A stretch of 49,396 bases of DNA, from positions 1 through 49,396 of the forward strand of contig CAYLRO010000020.1 of NCBI GenBank assembly GCA_964386635.1, in the 5' to 3' direction. The position numbers and the translations under genes were made by a program. Origin of the DNA: Sabulitectum sp964386635 (GTDB taxonomy: Bacteria; Fermentibacterota; Fermentibacteria; Fermentibacterales; JCC-6). The notes under the pieces were generated by a model, which saw only the letters and a list, made by a program, of their open reading frames with translations, had not been told where the DNA came from and did not search any database. Positions 33,211-42,537 of the stretch are shown here, piece by piece (the stretch's first letter is position 1; every line of letters begins with the position of its first letter).

Positions 33211-34292
33211 AGGCTGAGTACCTCCTCCAGAAATGCTTCCAGATCATCAGTCATTCTGGACAGTGTAAACTTCTCCAGAACTCTTTTCCTTCCTGCAATG
33301 GACATGGCCTTCAGATCCACTTCTCCAAATATCATCTTTTTCAGAACTGAAGCCAGTGCGCCATAATCACCTGCCGCAAGTACAATACCGGCATCACCGG
33401 CAACTTCCGGCAGGCTGGTTGCATCGCTGACTACAACAGGTATCCCTGAACACATTGCTTCAGCAGCAGCGTACCCGAATCCCTCGTTGGAAGATGGCAT
33501 TACAAACACATCCATGGCGTTGTAGAAATCGTTCACCGCTGTTACAGGCCCTGTGAAGTGCACCCTTTCCCCCAGAGGAACTGCCGACTCAATCAGAGAA
33601 TTCATAAATTCTTTATTCGGGGCAGGGCCGGCAAGGATAAGGTGCATTGAGGGTATTGACCGGGCCGCGCTGATAAGGGTGGCATGCTCTTTCCTTGGAA
33701 GAAAGGAACCCATCATTCCGGCAACAAAGGCTTCCCGGGGAATATTCAGATCAGCTCGAACAGCTTCTCCGGAAGCTCTGTCAGGGAAAAAGGATGAATC
33801 ATCAATACCGTTGTAGATCATTCTCAACTTCTTCCGTGGCATCCAGGTGTTCCCTGACAGAATTGTGTTCATTGTAGACATGCTGTTAACCAACACCCTG
33901 TCCACAAGGTATCTGTAAGACAACCGGTAACGAAGAGCATTCTTGAATGCATAGTCGCTCCCCCGCCTTCTTACAAACGGAATTCTGCCGGAAAGCCTGG
34001 CTGCAACCCCAAGTGACCTGACCTCACGGTCAACATTGCAGACAATGACCTCGGGTCTGAACTTCCTGAAAAACTCAACAAGCCTGAGAATTGCTACAGG
34101 ATTGAGATCCCCGCGAAGCTGAACCGGATAAACATTCAAGCCTGCTGCTGCCGCTCGTTTCTGCAGTTCACTTTCCGGCCTGCAGACAACCGTTACAGAG
34201 TGTCCGCGATCTGAAAGACTGGAAGCGGCGGTGAGACTCCAGTTCTCACCGCCGCGCCAGGTTATCCTGGAGTTGCTGATCACAACTCTCAA
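33207..34292 (-). CDS. Family 4 glycosyltransferase
   Basis: 361 residues with a GT-B fold. N-terminal domain: GGENWSLTAASSLSDRGHSV near 15-34. C-terminal donor-binding domain: GMMGSFLPRKEHATLI near 190, and the E-x7-E motif in NEGFGYAAAEAMCSGIPVV near 268. It transfers sugar from a nucleotide donor to an unknown acceptor, likely in surface glycan synthesis. It is a lone glycosyltransferase, between the M14 carboxypeptidase gene (3-base gap) and the zinc-ribbon genes, so glycosylation of exported proteins is possible but not shown. Confidence 0.92.
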   Translation of the reverse strand: MRVVISNSRITWRGGENWSLTAASSLSDRGHSVTVVCRPESELQKRAAAAGLNVYPVQLRGDLNPVAILRLVEFFRKFRPEVIVCNVDREVRSLGVAARLSGRIPFVRRRGSDYAFKNALRYRLSYRYLVDRVLVNSMSTMNTILSGNTWMPRKKLRMIYNGIDDSSFFPDRASGEAVRADLNIPREAFVAGMMGSFLPRKEHATLISAARSIPSMHLILAGPAPNKEFMNSLIESAVPLGERVHFTGPVTAVNDFYNAMDVFVMPSSNEGFGYAAAEAMCSGIPVVVSDATSLPEVAGDAGIVLAAGDYGALASVLKKMIFGEVDLKAMSIAGRKRVLEKFTLSRMTDDLEAFLEEVLSL

Positions 34293-34295
34293 CGG

Positions 34296-36473
34296 CTACC
34301 TCCGGGCAATAACCACTCTCCTGGTGGTTATGCCTGACGGGGTATCAAGTCTTATGAAGTGAACTCCTGCAGGAACATTCTCAACATTCCAGACCATGTT
34401 TCCAAAGCCGTTTCCCGGGAGGTCTCCGGAGAGATCTGCAATGACTCTTCCTGAAAGATCAAGTACTCTGAGAGAGGCTCCACCAAGATCATTTGCAGCA
34501 ATGTTCACCGGGATAACTGCAGATGAGATCACAGGGTTTGGTGTAACCAGCCCGAGAGTTGAAACCTGAGGTATAATTCCACCGGCGAAATCCTCAACTG
34601 CTGAGCCGCTGATCTGTGCAAGCTGCGGCTCCGAAGGCCATCCGGGACCGAATTCGCTGTCCACTGCCCATACTCTGAACCAGCGGTCTCCATCTGCAAC
34701 TCCGGTAACGGAATACTGAGATGACGAGATGTTGTCGGCCTGGATGGTGTTTGCACCCCACACATCGATCTTGATGTCATCAATGTAGAGCTTGCAGCTT
34801 GAACTGCTGCCGTAGCTTTCCCATCTGAACATCAGTGTCTGACCCTGGAACTCGTCCAGTTCATGGATGTTGTGCCGCCATGTCATGTCGTCTCTGCCGA
34901 ATGTCTGCAGATAATACCAGTTTGTTCCGCCGTCAGGGCTGTATGAGAACGCTCCCTGATAACTTTCAGGAGTGATGTCCTGCATGGACCAGAAGCTTAT
35001 TCTTGCCCCTCCGATTGCAGGAACGGTCACTGTTTCCTGCCATGTCATGGAGCCGGTTCCGTTGGATACATAACTGTGTGTCCCACTGTGGTGCTGAGAG
35101 GTTGTCATTATCCAGCTAACCTTGTCAAAGGGGCCGCTGTCGCCGTTGTCATCAACAAGAACCTGATAGCTGTCAAGTCTCTGCAGGGTGTAGTAATCAG
35201 CACCGGACACATCGCTCCAGTCAACTGTGAAAGGAGGTGTAACAGAACCAACAGGGTCAACTACCGGCACCCCTGGTTCATGGGGATCGTATGGGCAGCC
35301 TGCAAGACAGGCTGTTACCAGATAACTTCTGAGGTTTCTCCTGGAAAGCTTCACAACCTCAGTTGCGGAAGGCCAGAATCCTGCAAATGATGCACCGGTT
35401 TCATGATTCCAGCTCATGGCACCATAAAGACCATATGAGTGATCACGGGTATTTCCGCTTGCATAGTAGAACTGAGCTGAAGGGTAGTGCTCTTCACCTG
35501 TTCCCCACAGAACCATCATCTCACCCTGGGTTGTGTACTGAACTGAGTGGGTGGTGGGATCGTCTGTCCATCCCCATGGGTATATCAGTGCATTGCTGTA
35601 ACTGTGTGTGGAGTGCATCTGTGCCGGTACATGCCCCTGCCAGAATGCGTCTATGTTACTGGATTCAGGCTCTGAAAGAGGAGCTGTACCCCTGTAGGTA
35701 GTGGAACCGGGATCGCCACTTGATCCAGCGCCGCCCCAGCCAACTGCCCAGTTCCTGTTCAGGTCGATTCCGTCTCCACCGGCAGACCAGTTCATGTTTT
35801 TCCTGTGCATGCCGTTACCGGTTGGATTTGTACTTTCATTGTACACCCAGCCGTCAACATTGTTGCAGGGAAGGCACCAGATCTCACGGTTTTCAAGAAG
35901 CCATGTGGCCTGATAGCCGCAGAAGCCGTTTCTCTGGTAATTGCTGCAGAGCCACATCATCCAGTACCTGACATTCCTCATAGCTGCGCCTTCTCGGGCA
36001 TGAATAAGGCCGTCGTACCAGGCATTGGCCATTGAGGGATCGTCATCGCTGAAGGAATTGTTCACAGAAAGCTTCACCACTCTCTGTGGACGACCTTCAT
36101 ATGTGTCTCCTATTGACTGAACACTTGTTATTGATGGATTGGCTGCTGTAAGAGAATCTATCCAGGAGTCTATCTCAGTCCAGGTGTAAAACCCTCCCAT
36201 GGACTTGGCATCTCCATTGAGTGCTCTGTAGTAGCCTTCCATGTCTGCAATCCTGGTATCAGCCATAAGACCGTTATCAAGCAGAATCCTTCTGTCAGTT
36301 GAGTTGGCTACAAAATCCACAGATCCGTCCCGGTAAACCTGAACAACATCAAAACCCAGTCTTGAAAACATTTCACTCTGCTGATCCGATAAGGGAGTGA
36401 AATTCATAAGGGAATAGATTTCACCAGCCAGCATAACTGCAGGGATGGCAAGCATTAACAAAATATTTCTCAA
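34296..36473 (-). CDS. Secreted M14 zinc carboxypeptidase with T9SS-like sorting tail
   Basis: About 725 residues from a TTG at 36473 with a perfect AGGAGG six bases upstream; signal peptide RNILLMLAIPAVMLAG follows. The M14 domain (about 90-390) has the zinc ligands His and Glu in DGLIHAREGA and His in MHSTHSYSNALIYPWG, with the catalytic Glu expected in NHETGASF. A carbohydrate-binding-like sandwich (about 430-600) with fibronectin-type flavour follows. The tail (about 645-725) is T9SS-type: VLDLSGRVIADL, PAGVHFIRL and a last TTRRVVIARR. It digests extracellular proteins from the C-terminus. Confidence 0.92.
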   Translation of the reverse strand: MRNILLMLAIPAVMLAGEIYSLMNFTPLSDQQSEMFSRLGFDVVQVYRDGSVDFVANSTDRRILLDNGLMADTRIADMEGYYRALNGDAKSMGGFYTWTEIDSWIDSLTAANPSITSVQSIGDTYEGRPQRVVKLSVNNSFSDDDPSMANAWYDGLIHAREGAAMRNVRYWMMWLCSNYQRNGFCGYQATWLLENREIWCLPCNNVDGWVYNESTNPTGNGMHRKNMNWSAGGDGIDLNRNWAVGWGGAGSSGDPGSTTYRGTAPLSEPESSNIDAFWQGHVPAQMHSTHSYSNALIYPWGWTDDPTTHSVQYTTQGEMMVLWGTGEEHYPSAQFYYASGNTRDHSYGLYGAMSWNHETGASFAGFWPSATEVVKLSRRNLRSYLVTACLAGCPYDPHEPGVPVVDPVGSVTPPFTVDWSDVSGADYYTLQRLDSYQVLVDDNGDSGPFDKVSWIMTTSQHHSGTHSYVSNGTGSMTWQETVTVPAIGGARISFWSMQDITPESYQGAFSYSPDGGTNWYYLQTFGRDDMTWRHNIHELDEFQGQTLMFRWESYGSSSSCKLYIDDIKIDVWGANTIQADNISSSQYSVTGVADGDRWFRVWAVDSEFGPGWPSEPQLAQISGSAVEDFAGGIIPQVSTLGLVTPNPVISSAVIPVNIAANDLGGASLRVLDLSGRVIADLSGDLPGNGFGNMVWNVENVPAGVHFIRLDTPSGITTRRVVIARR

Positions 36474-36628
36474 ATCATGCCTCCTGAAAAAGAGTATGTA
36501 CGGAATAATGTAACTGTTATAAACAAAGACGCTTACCAAAGCAATCTGAAAAACAGGCGGAATCAGACTGATTTTTGTATCTTTGCCCTATCGGTAAAAC
36601 ACAGAAAACAGAATCAATGGAGGACCTT

Positions 36629-38632
36629 ATGACAACCTTCAAAGAACAGATAATCCAGGGTATCCCTGCGAGAATCCCATCAATGCCTGAATCAGAGGAA
36701 GGAGTAAACAGAGCACCTGCCAGACCGGATATTCTCTCGGAAAATGAGAAGAAGCTTGCTCTGAAGAACGCTCTCAGATACTTCCCGAAAGAATGGCACA
36801 GCACTCTCGCCCCTGAATTTGCTGAAGAGCTGAAAAACACCGGCAGGATCTATATGTACAGGTTCAGGCCGACATATGAGATGAAGGCCAGGCCAATTCA
36901 CGAGTATCCGGCAAAAACACCTCAGGCAGCGGCAATCATGCTCATGATCCAGAACAACCTGGACAAGGCAGTGGCACAACACCCGGAAGAACTAATCACA
37001 TACGGCGGAAATGGAACTGTATTCCAGAACTGGGCTCAGTATCTCATTACAATGAGGTATCTCTCAGAGATAACAGAGGAACAGACGCTGGTTCTCTATT
37101 CCGGGCATCCCCTGGGGCTTTTCCCCTCGCACAGGGATGCTCCAAGAGTCGTGGTAACCAACGGAATGGTAATTCCCAACTACAGCAGCCAGGACGACTA
37201 CACTAAAATGGCAGCACTGGGTGTAACATCCTACGGACAGATGACCGCAGGCAGTTTCATGTACATAGGACCTCAGGGAATAGTTCACGGTACTACGATC
37301 ACCCTGCTGAATGCCGGCAGAAAGTATCTGAAGACAGGCGAGGAAGGTCTTGCAGGCAAGGTTTTCGTAACCAGTGGTCTCGGCGGCATGAGCGGCGCAC
37401 AGGCTAAAGCCGCAGTAATTGCCGGGGCAATAGGCGTTGTGGCTGAGATAAATCCCAAAGCCCTCCAGGCCAGATTCCAGCAGGGATGGCTTCAGGAAGT
37501 GGAAGACGATCCTGATAAACTTATCCAGCGGATAATACAGGCTAAAGAAGAGAAAAAGCCTCTCTCTCTTGGATACCTTGGAAACATTGTTGACCTCTGG
37601 GAGAAGCTGGTCAAGGAAAACGTGCACATTGAACTGGGCAGTGATCAGACAAGCCTCCACAACCCCTGGATGGGCGGATACTATCCTGCAGGATTAACCC
37701 TTGAAGAGAGCAACCGGATGATGGTTGAGAACCCTGAAACTTTCAAGGAAAAGGTCAGGGAATCCCTGAGAAGACATGTAAAAGCGGTTAACCGGATGTG
37801 TGACAGAGGCATGCACTTCTGGGACTACGGCAATGCTTTCCTGCTGGAAGCTTCCAGAGCAGGAGCAGAAGGTATTCTCAAGGAAGACGGCACCTTCTCA
37901 TACCCTTCCTATGTAGAGGACATAATGGGCCCGGTCTGCTTTGACTACGGCTTCGGCCCCTTCAGATGGGTCTGTACTTCAGGCAAACCTGAAGATCTCC
38001 AGAAAACCGATCAGATTGCAGCTGAAGTTCTGGAAAAGATGGCTGAAGAAGCATCTGATGAAAACCGTCAGCAGCTTCTGGACAACCTCAGATGGATCAG
38101 ACATGCAGGCGAGAACAAACTGGTTGTAGGCTCTCAGGCAAGAATTCTCTACACCGACTGGACAGGGCGGATCGCCCTTGCTCTTGAATTCAACAGAGCA
38201 GTGGCAACTGGAAAGATTTCAGCTCCAATCGTTCTCGGTCGTGATCACCACGATGTATCAGGCACTGACAGCCCTTACAGGGAAACGGCAAACATCAGAG
38301 ACGGTTCCATGTTCACAGCGGATATGGCGGTTCAGAATGTAATAGGTGATTCTTTCAGAGGAGCAACCTGGGTAAGCATACACAACGGAGGCGGTGTAGG
38401 CTGGGGTGAAGTTGTCAACGGTGGTTTCGGAATGGTTCTGGACGGCTCTGCTGACACAGACAGAAGGGCAAAAGCCATGCTCTCCTGGGATGTCAGCAAC
38501 GGCCTTGCAAGAAGAAGCTGGGCAAGGAATGACGGTGCCATCTGGGCAGTTAAGCAGGCAATGAAGGCAGAGCCCCTGATGAAGGTGACAATTCCTGAAA
38601 TAGCCGACGAGAGTGTTCTTGACCAGTTCTGA
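36629..38632 (+). CDS. hutU: Urocanate hydratase (long form)
   Basis: About 667 residues. The ATG at 36629 is directly behind GGAGG; earlier in-frame ATGs exist at 36575 and 36617. Urocanase adds water to urocanate in histidine breakdown, with NAD+ as electrophile. Family motifs: YGGNGTVFQNW, TSYGQMTAGSFMYIGPQGIVHG, SGLGGMSGAQ (NAD site), GSDQTSLHNP and NGGGVGWGEVVNGGFGM. A Cys in WVCTSGKP is in the catalytic region. It is longer than the ~555-residue Pseudomonas enzyme and fits the ~670-residue long class. hutH, hutI and formimino genes are not in this window. Confidence 0.96.
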   Translation: MTTFKEQIIQGIPARIPSMPESEEGVNRAPARPDILSENEKKLALKNALRYFPKEWHSTLAPEFAEELKNTGRIYMYRFRPTYEMKARPIHEYPAKTPQAAAIMLMIQNNLDKAVAQHPEELITYGGNGTVFQNWAQYLITMRYLSEITEEQTLVLYSGHPLGLFPSHRDAPRVVVTNGMVIPNYSSQDDYTKMAALGVTSYGQMTAGSFMYIGPQGIVHGTTITLLNAGRKYLKTGEEGLAGKVFVTSGLGGMSGAQAKAAVIAGAIGVVAEINPKALQARFQQGWLQEVEDDPDKLIQRIIQAKEEKKPLSLGYLGNIVDLWEKLVKENVHIELGSDQTSLHNPWMGGYYPAGLTLEESNRMMVENPETFKEKVRESLRRHVKAVNRMCDRGMHFWDYGNAFLLEASRAGAEGILKEDGTFSYPSYVEDIMGPVCFDYGFGPFRWVCTSGKPEDLQKTDQIAAEVLEKMAEEASDENRQQLLDNLRWIRHAGENKLVVGSQARILYTDWTGRIALALEFNRAVATGKISAPIVLGRDHHDVSGTDSPYRETANIRDGSMFTADMAVQNVIGDSFRGATWVSIHNGGGVGWGEVVNGGFGMVLDGSADTDRRAKAMLSWDVSNGLARRSWARNDGAIWAVKQAMKAEPLMKVTIPEIADESVLDQF

Positions 38633-39217
38633 TGAAACACAAAGCAGTTCTTTTTGATCTGGACGGAACCCTTCTGAACTACAAACAGGCCCAGAAGAAT
38701 GCCACAGACCATAACGAATCGCTGTACAGACTTGTAAACTCCCTGGAGGTTCAGGGTTATGAATCCCGGGGAGTTCCTCTTCCTGAATCATCAGAAATGA
38801 AAAAGGTGTTTGAATTACACGGTATAGAAGCTGATCCTGCTGAATTTCTCTGTGATTACTTCATGAAGCTCTCAAAGCAGGGTATTCTCATCCCCGGAGT
38901 AAAAGGACTGCTGAAATTCCTTAAGGGCAAAGTAAAACTGGCTGTTGTCTCCAACGGCCCTGGAGAGGTTCAAAACCCCAGGCTGGAAATGGCAGGACTG
39001 GCACAGTTCTTCCCCCACCGTTTCTACAGCAGAGACATGGGGATTGCAAAACCGGATCCTGATATTCTGAGAATTGCCATGAAAACACTTGGAGTAACTG
39101 CTGAAGAAACGATTTTCATCGGAGACAGCACAACAAGTGATGAACCTGCAGCAAAAGCAGCAGGAACAGACTTCATCCTTTTCACAGGAGACTATGGTGA
39201 AGTGAGCAGGAAAGCAG
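38632..39217 (+). CDS. HAD-superfamily hydrolase (phosphatase-like), partial at assembly gap
   Basis: About 195 residues before the N run. HAD motifs: I, LFDLDGTLLN near 8-17; II, VVSNGPGE near 104; III, a Lys in GIAKPDPDI near 139; IV, FIGDSTTSDEPAA near 163. The cap is helical, which suggests a C1-cap enzyme of the YjjG/phosphoglycolate phosphatase group. The ATG overlaps the hutU stop by one base, so the two genes are coupled. The last ~30 residues are lost in the gap. Confidence 0.9.
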
Positions 39218-39317
39218 NNNNNNNNNNNNNNNNNNNNNNNNNNNNNNNNNNNNNNNNNNNNNNNNNNNNNNNNNNNNNNNNNNNNNNNNNNNNNNNNNNN
39301 NNNNNNNNNNNNNNNNN
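39218..39317. other. Assembly gap, 100 N
   Basis: Exactly 100 unknown bases, the conventional filler for a scaffold gap of unknown length. It truncates the HAD gene, and genes may be missing here. The sequence to the right is AT-rich at first and less tightly packed. Confidence 1.
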
Positions 39318-39402
39318 ATATTTCTATAATTGCTAATTGGTTATAGTTTGCATTTTTGCTTATATAGTTATTGTAAGTGAATCCAAAATGAAAGGAGTTA
39401 TC

Positions 39403-39618
39403 ATGAAAAGCGCAAACACAAAGTTGTTTGACAGCCTTGCCCTGATCCTCGCCAGCATAGGAGCTCTGAATTGGGGAATCCTGGTTGTACTGGACCGGGA
39501 ACTGATCAATGGTGTCTTCAAGTTAGGCCAGGATGTTGCTAACATCATCTATATCGTTATTGCTCTTGCAGGAATCTGGTGTCTATTCTCGGTACTTCCC
39601 AAAGCCATGAAGAAGTAG
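39403..39618 (+). CDS. DUF378 family small membrane protein
   Basis: 71 residues from the ATG at 39403, which has AAAGGAG eight bases upstream; in-frame ATGs lie at 39388 and 39337. Two membrane helices (about 9-30 and 40-62) with the family signature LILASIGALNWGILVV and a NIIYIVIALAGIW second helix. DUF378/YuzA proteins are widespread small membrane proteins of unknown function. It stands alone downstream of the gap. Confidence 0.9.
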   Translation: MKSANTKLFDSLALILASIGALNWGILVVLDRELINGVFKLGQDVANIIYIVIALAGIWCLFSVLPKAMKK

Positions 39619-39623
39619 GAATT

Positions 39624-39641
39624 CAATCGAGAACGCGATTG
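39624..39641. terminator. Weak hairpin after the DUF378 gene
   Basis: CAATCG and CGATTG form a 6-base-pair stem around a 6-base loop, followed shortly by a TTTT run. It lies between two convergent genes. It is weak, and Rho-independent function is uncertain. Confidence 0.3.
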
Positions 39642-39721
39642 GCAGATTTTCCAGAGATCCAACTGATGAACAGGAAGTCGGGATTGGTCAAAAAGCTATT
39701 AATTACCTGATGTGAAATGGT

Positions 39722-40858
39722 TTACATCCGATTTATATTGCTTTTATTTTCCATGTTTTTTTGTGCACCCTCATTTCTCATTTCAACCATTGTATTCCAT
39801 AATTTGCAGCAATAGTATATTGGCATATGATTTTCTACTTTAATGCTTGTAAGATCGCTGAAATTGTTTGCGTAATCCTTCCACTCTGAAAAAGAGAGAC
39901 TGACGTTTTCAGAAATTTGAGAGTATGCAACCTTCGTGTTTTTCCTGAAAATATTAATCCTTGAGAATATGCTGGAATGTCGCTTCAGCTTTTTGAATTT
40001 TCTTGAAATGCGTCCGAATCTTCTAAATTGACCTAGTATTGTTTTTTTCGCAATCCTGGTTTGATTTGTCAGGTCAAACTCTTCCTTGTTTATGATTACC
40101 TTACCATCATCTCTCAGGTAAATCAGACTTCCCGAATGTTTAAAATTAAATTTGATTTTTGGTAAATCCGGTGGTAAAAGAGGAATTGGATCATCATAGT
40201 TTACTATTCGCCAGACAGGTCTCTTTGTTAAGTCTGTTACAAATTCCTCGTCACCAAAGCGAGGAGAACCAAATGTATACAAACCAAAACTTTTCGGATA
40301 AAGAGAAAATGCAATACCTGCAAGAGCACCACCGAGACTATGCCCGGTAAACCAGAGATTTCTCTGTGGATTTTCTTCCAGTAATTGGTCCAAAAATGAT
40401 TTGACTCCAATCGGCTTCTCCCACACTTTGTTCAGAGCTTTAAAGAATCCCTGATGTACTCTACCACCCTGATCACATGTAACAGGCTTTATGTCCATAT
40501 TACTGTTAAAATTATGTAATGCTGATATATTATTTAATTCACTACCCCTGAATGTTACTATAATACAGTCTTCATCCCAGACAATCATACAATTTATGTA
40601 ATCATTGTAAAAGTGTTTGAAGTTTTCAAATCCGGCAAGCAGATAGGCCATTCTTGCAAAACCGGGATGAGCATATGATAAGAATGAGCACTCAGAAAAC
40701 CACCATGCATTAACAGGTGAATAGTCTACTTCCTTAACCTGAATGGGTATGTATTTTGCATTTTCAAAATACCTGTAGTTCATATCAGGTGGTACTACTG
40801 GATATTCATCTGAGATTGGTATGTCTTTACATTTTAGTTCCTGTGACATCTTCATCAT
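39722..40858 (-). CDS. Class 3 (fungal lipase-like) alpha/beta hydrolase
   Basis: 378 residues. The Lipase_3 pattern is clear: WDEDCIIVTFRGSEL (strand before the lid), LWFTGHSLGGALAGIAF with catalytic Ser in GHSLGG near residue 175, FGLYTFGSPRFGD and VNYDDPIPLLPP with the probable catalytic Asp. A basic, Lys/Arg-rich stretch spans ~270-310. No signal peptide is seen, which is unusual for a lipase. The gene is visibly richer in A and T than those left of the gap and uses AAA, AAT and ATA freely, suggesting recent acquisition. Confidence 0.85.
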   Translation of the reverse strand: MMKMSQELKCKDIPISDEYPVVPPDMNYRYFENAKYIPIQVKEVDYSPVNAWWFSECSFLSYAHPGFARMAYLLAGFENFKHFYNDYINCMIVWDEDCIIVTFRGSELNNISALHNFNSNMDIKPVTCDQGGRVHQGFFKALNKVWEKPIGVKSFLDQLLEENPQRNLWFTGHSLGGALAGIAFSLYPKSFGLYTFGSPRFGDEEFVTDLTKRPVWRIVNYDDPIPLLPPDLPKIKFNFKHSGSLIYLRDDGKVIINKEEFDLTNQTRIAKKTILGQFRRFGRISRKFKKLKRHSSIFSRINIFRKNTKVAYSQISENVSLSFSEWKDYANNFSDLTSIKVENHMPIYYCCKLWNTMVEMRNEGAQKNMENKSNINRM

Positions 40859-41370
40859 ATCATTATTTCAATCTACGGTTGCTATATGACATTCACTGTT
40901 CTTCCTGATCATTTCACTCTGTTTCCAGGAAAAGGGCTCGATTAAAATCCTGGTACCACTACTATACTCCTTGTGCCTGCTGCACATCTGGAAAACTTTT
41001 CAAGAAGGTCTGGGATATCAATGCTCTCGAATGCCCGGGGTGCCATGGAAAGATGCAGGTTATCTCCTTTATTGAAGATCCGCCGGTAATCAGGCGAATT
41101 CTGAAGCACATGGGTCTTCACAGAGATCGAGGAGTTTTTTAAACAGTCAAGCATCCGGTACAACCGGCAATTCTGTCGGGTATTTCAGTGTCTGCCTGGC
41201 TTCACTCTGTAAATGGTTCTCTGTAAAGCCTTTGTCTAATTGAGTATGCGCTTCAACAGCAAAATTATTATTTTCTAATACAAGTGGTCTTGAATATCTT
41301 CACATTTCGTATACCCTTAATGGTGCCGTCACTGGAGTTTATCAGATATCTAAGATCGAGGGGGTTTTCT
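40859..41370. other. Long non-coding stretch around the broken ORF
   Basis: About 500 bases between the lipase and serine hydrolase genes. Apart from the broken ORF at 40866-41163 I see no intact gene, RNA or repeat. The end (41180-41370) should hold the promoter of the serine hydrolase. Confidence 0.5.
40866..41163 (-). pseudogene. Broken ORF of unknown family (apparent frameshift)
   Basis: A minus-strand frame of 73 codons (41163-40942, TTG start, no good SD) ends in a stop. A second minus-strand frame, overlapping it near 40960-40985, continues to a stop at 40866 and reads plausibly as protein (ILIEPFSWKQSEMIRKN). Joined by one shift they would give about 98 residues. No family is recognised. 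It could instead be two chance frames, so the pseudogene call is tentative. Confidence 0.35.
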
Positions 41371-42453
41371 ATGAGGATAACTGTTCTGATTATCGCATTA
41401 CTGCTTGCAGGAAATTCATTTTCGCAGTCAGCCGAAGACAGAGTAGAACTGATTAATGAGCTTATGACTTACTACGCGGAGAATGGTCTTTTCAGCGGAA
41501 CGGTTCTGGTGGCTGAGCATGGTGAAGTCATCTTCGAAAGCGCATACGGTTATGCTGATCGGGAATGGATGGTACCAAATACACCGGACACACGCTTCCG
41601 GATTGCATCTATTTCAAAGAGGTTCACGATGATACTTGTCTTTCAGTTGTACGACGAAGGTATCATTGACCTTAATGGAACAATCACTGATTACATTCCT
41701 GAATACTCCGGTCCCGGCGGGAATGAAATCACCGTTCAACAGCTGCTCACTCACAGCTCCGGAATTGCCGGCGAGAGTGCAGTTCAGGATCTTGATGATA
41801 TTGAACGTCACAGCTGGACAAAGGAAGACCTTCTTCACCACATAGAGGGGTACGAACTGCAGTTTCAACCGGGAGAGCAAAAGGGTTACTCCAACTTCGG
41901 TTACTTCCTGCTGGGAGTTATACTGGAGAGAGCCAGTGGTCATAGCTATGCTGAACTGCTCGAAGAGAGAATCTGTGAACCTGCGGGGATGACAGCTACG
42001 ATTCCAGATCAGAACAGCGAATTGATCGAACACCGTGCATCAGGTTATCACTACTATCCGGAGACGGGCATAATCAACGCACCATACCTTGATATGTCGT
42101 TCGTATTCGGTTACGGTCATCTCCTCTCCACTTCGCTTGACCTGTTTCTGTGGGACAGGGCACTGCGAGAAGGAATACTGGTTACCCCGAGTCTGCTGGA
42201 ATTCATGCTCTTCTTTGATGGGTACAGTGAAAACCTTGGCTCGAATTCTGTGAATGTTTTCCGGTGTGGTGGAAGTATCAACGGTTTTCGATGCAGTACA
42301 CACAGCTATACACAGGATGAAAGGTTCATTGTCGTTCTTTCGAACCTTAAGGATAGAAACGAAGAGTTCATTCCTTCTACCTTCACCGTAGCCGGGAACA
42401 TCGCGGCGATCCTCTACAATGTCAGTTACACGCTTCCGGATTATCCTGAGTAG
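41371..42453 (+). CDS. Exported beta-lactamase-family serine hydrolase (class C/PBP4*-like)
   Basis: About 360 residues. The ATG at 41371 follows GAGGGGG and starts a signal peptide (MRITVLIIALLLAGNSFS). The penicillin-binding fold motifs are SISK (Ser80 to Lys83; Ser80 the nucleophile), YSN in GYSNFGYFLLG, and a late CGGSINGF in place of the usual HTG/KTG. These enzymes are esterases, D-aminopeptidases or peptidoglycan hydrolases; resistance function is not implied. Isolated gene with its own promoter expected upstream. Confidence 0.9.
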   Translation: MRITVLIIALLLAGNSFSQSAEDRVELINELMTYYAENGLFSGTVLVAEHGEVIFESAYGYADREWMVPNTPDTRFRIASISKRFTMILVFQLYDEGIIDLNGTITDYIPEYSGPGGNEITVQQLLTHSSGIAGESAVQDLDDIERHSWTKEDLLHHIEGYELQFQPGEQKGYSNFGYFLLGVILERASGHSYAELLEERICEPAGMTATIPDQNSELIEHRASGYHYYPETGIINAPYLDMSFVFGYGHLLSTSLDLFLWDRALREGILVTPSLLEFMLFFDGYSENLGSNSVNVFRCGGSINGFRCSTHSYTQDERFIVVLSNLKDRNEEFIPSTFTVAGNIAAILYNVSYTLPDYPE

Positions 42454-42537
42454 AGACGAATCGAGAAGCATTTTCACAGGCTGCCCTGAATTTCTGTAAC
42501 TTCACCTACTCTTCACTGATAGACTTTGCTGCAGCGT

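Noticed and set aside
37064..37660. 198-codon minus-strand ORF inside hutU
   Set aside because: Mirror frame of a highly conserved enzyme; no SD and no domain.
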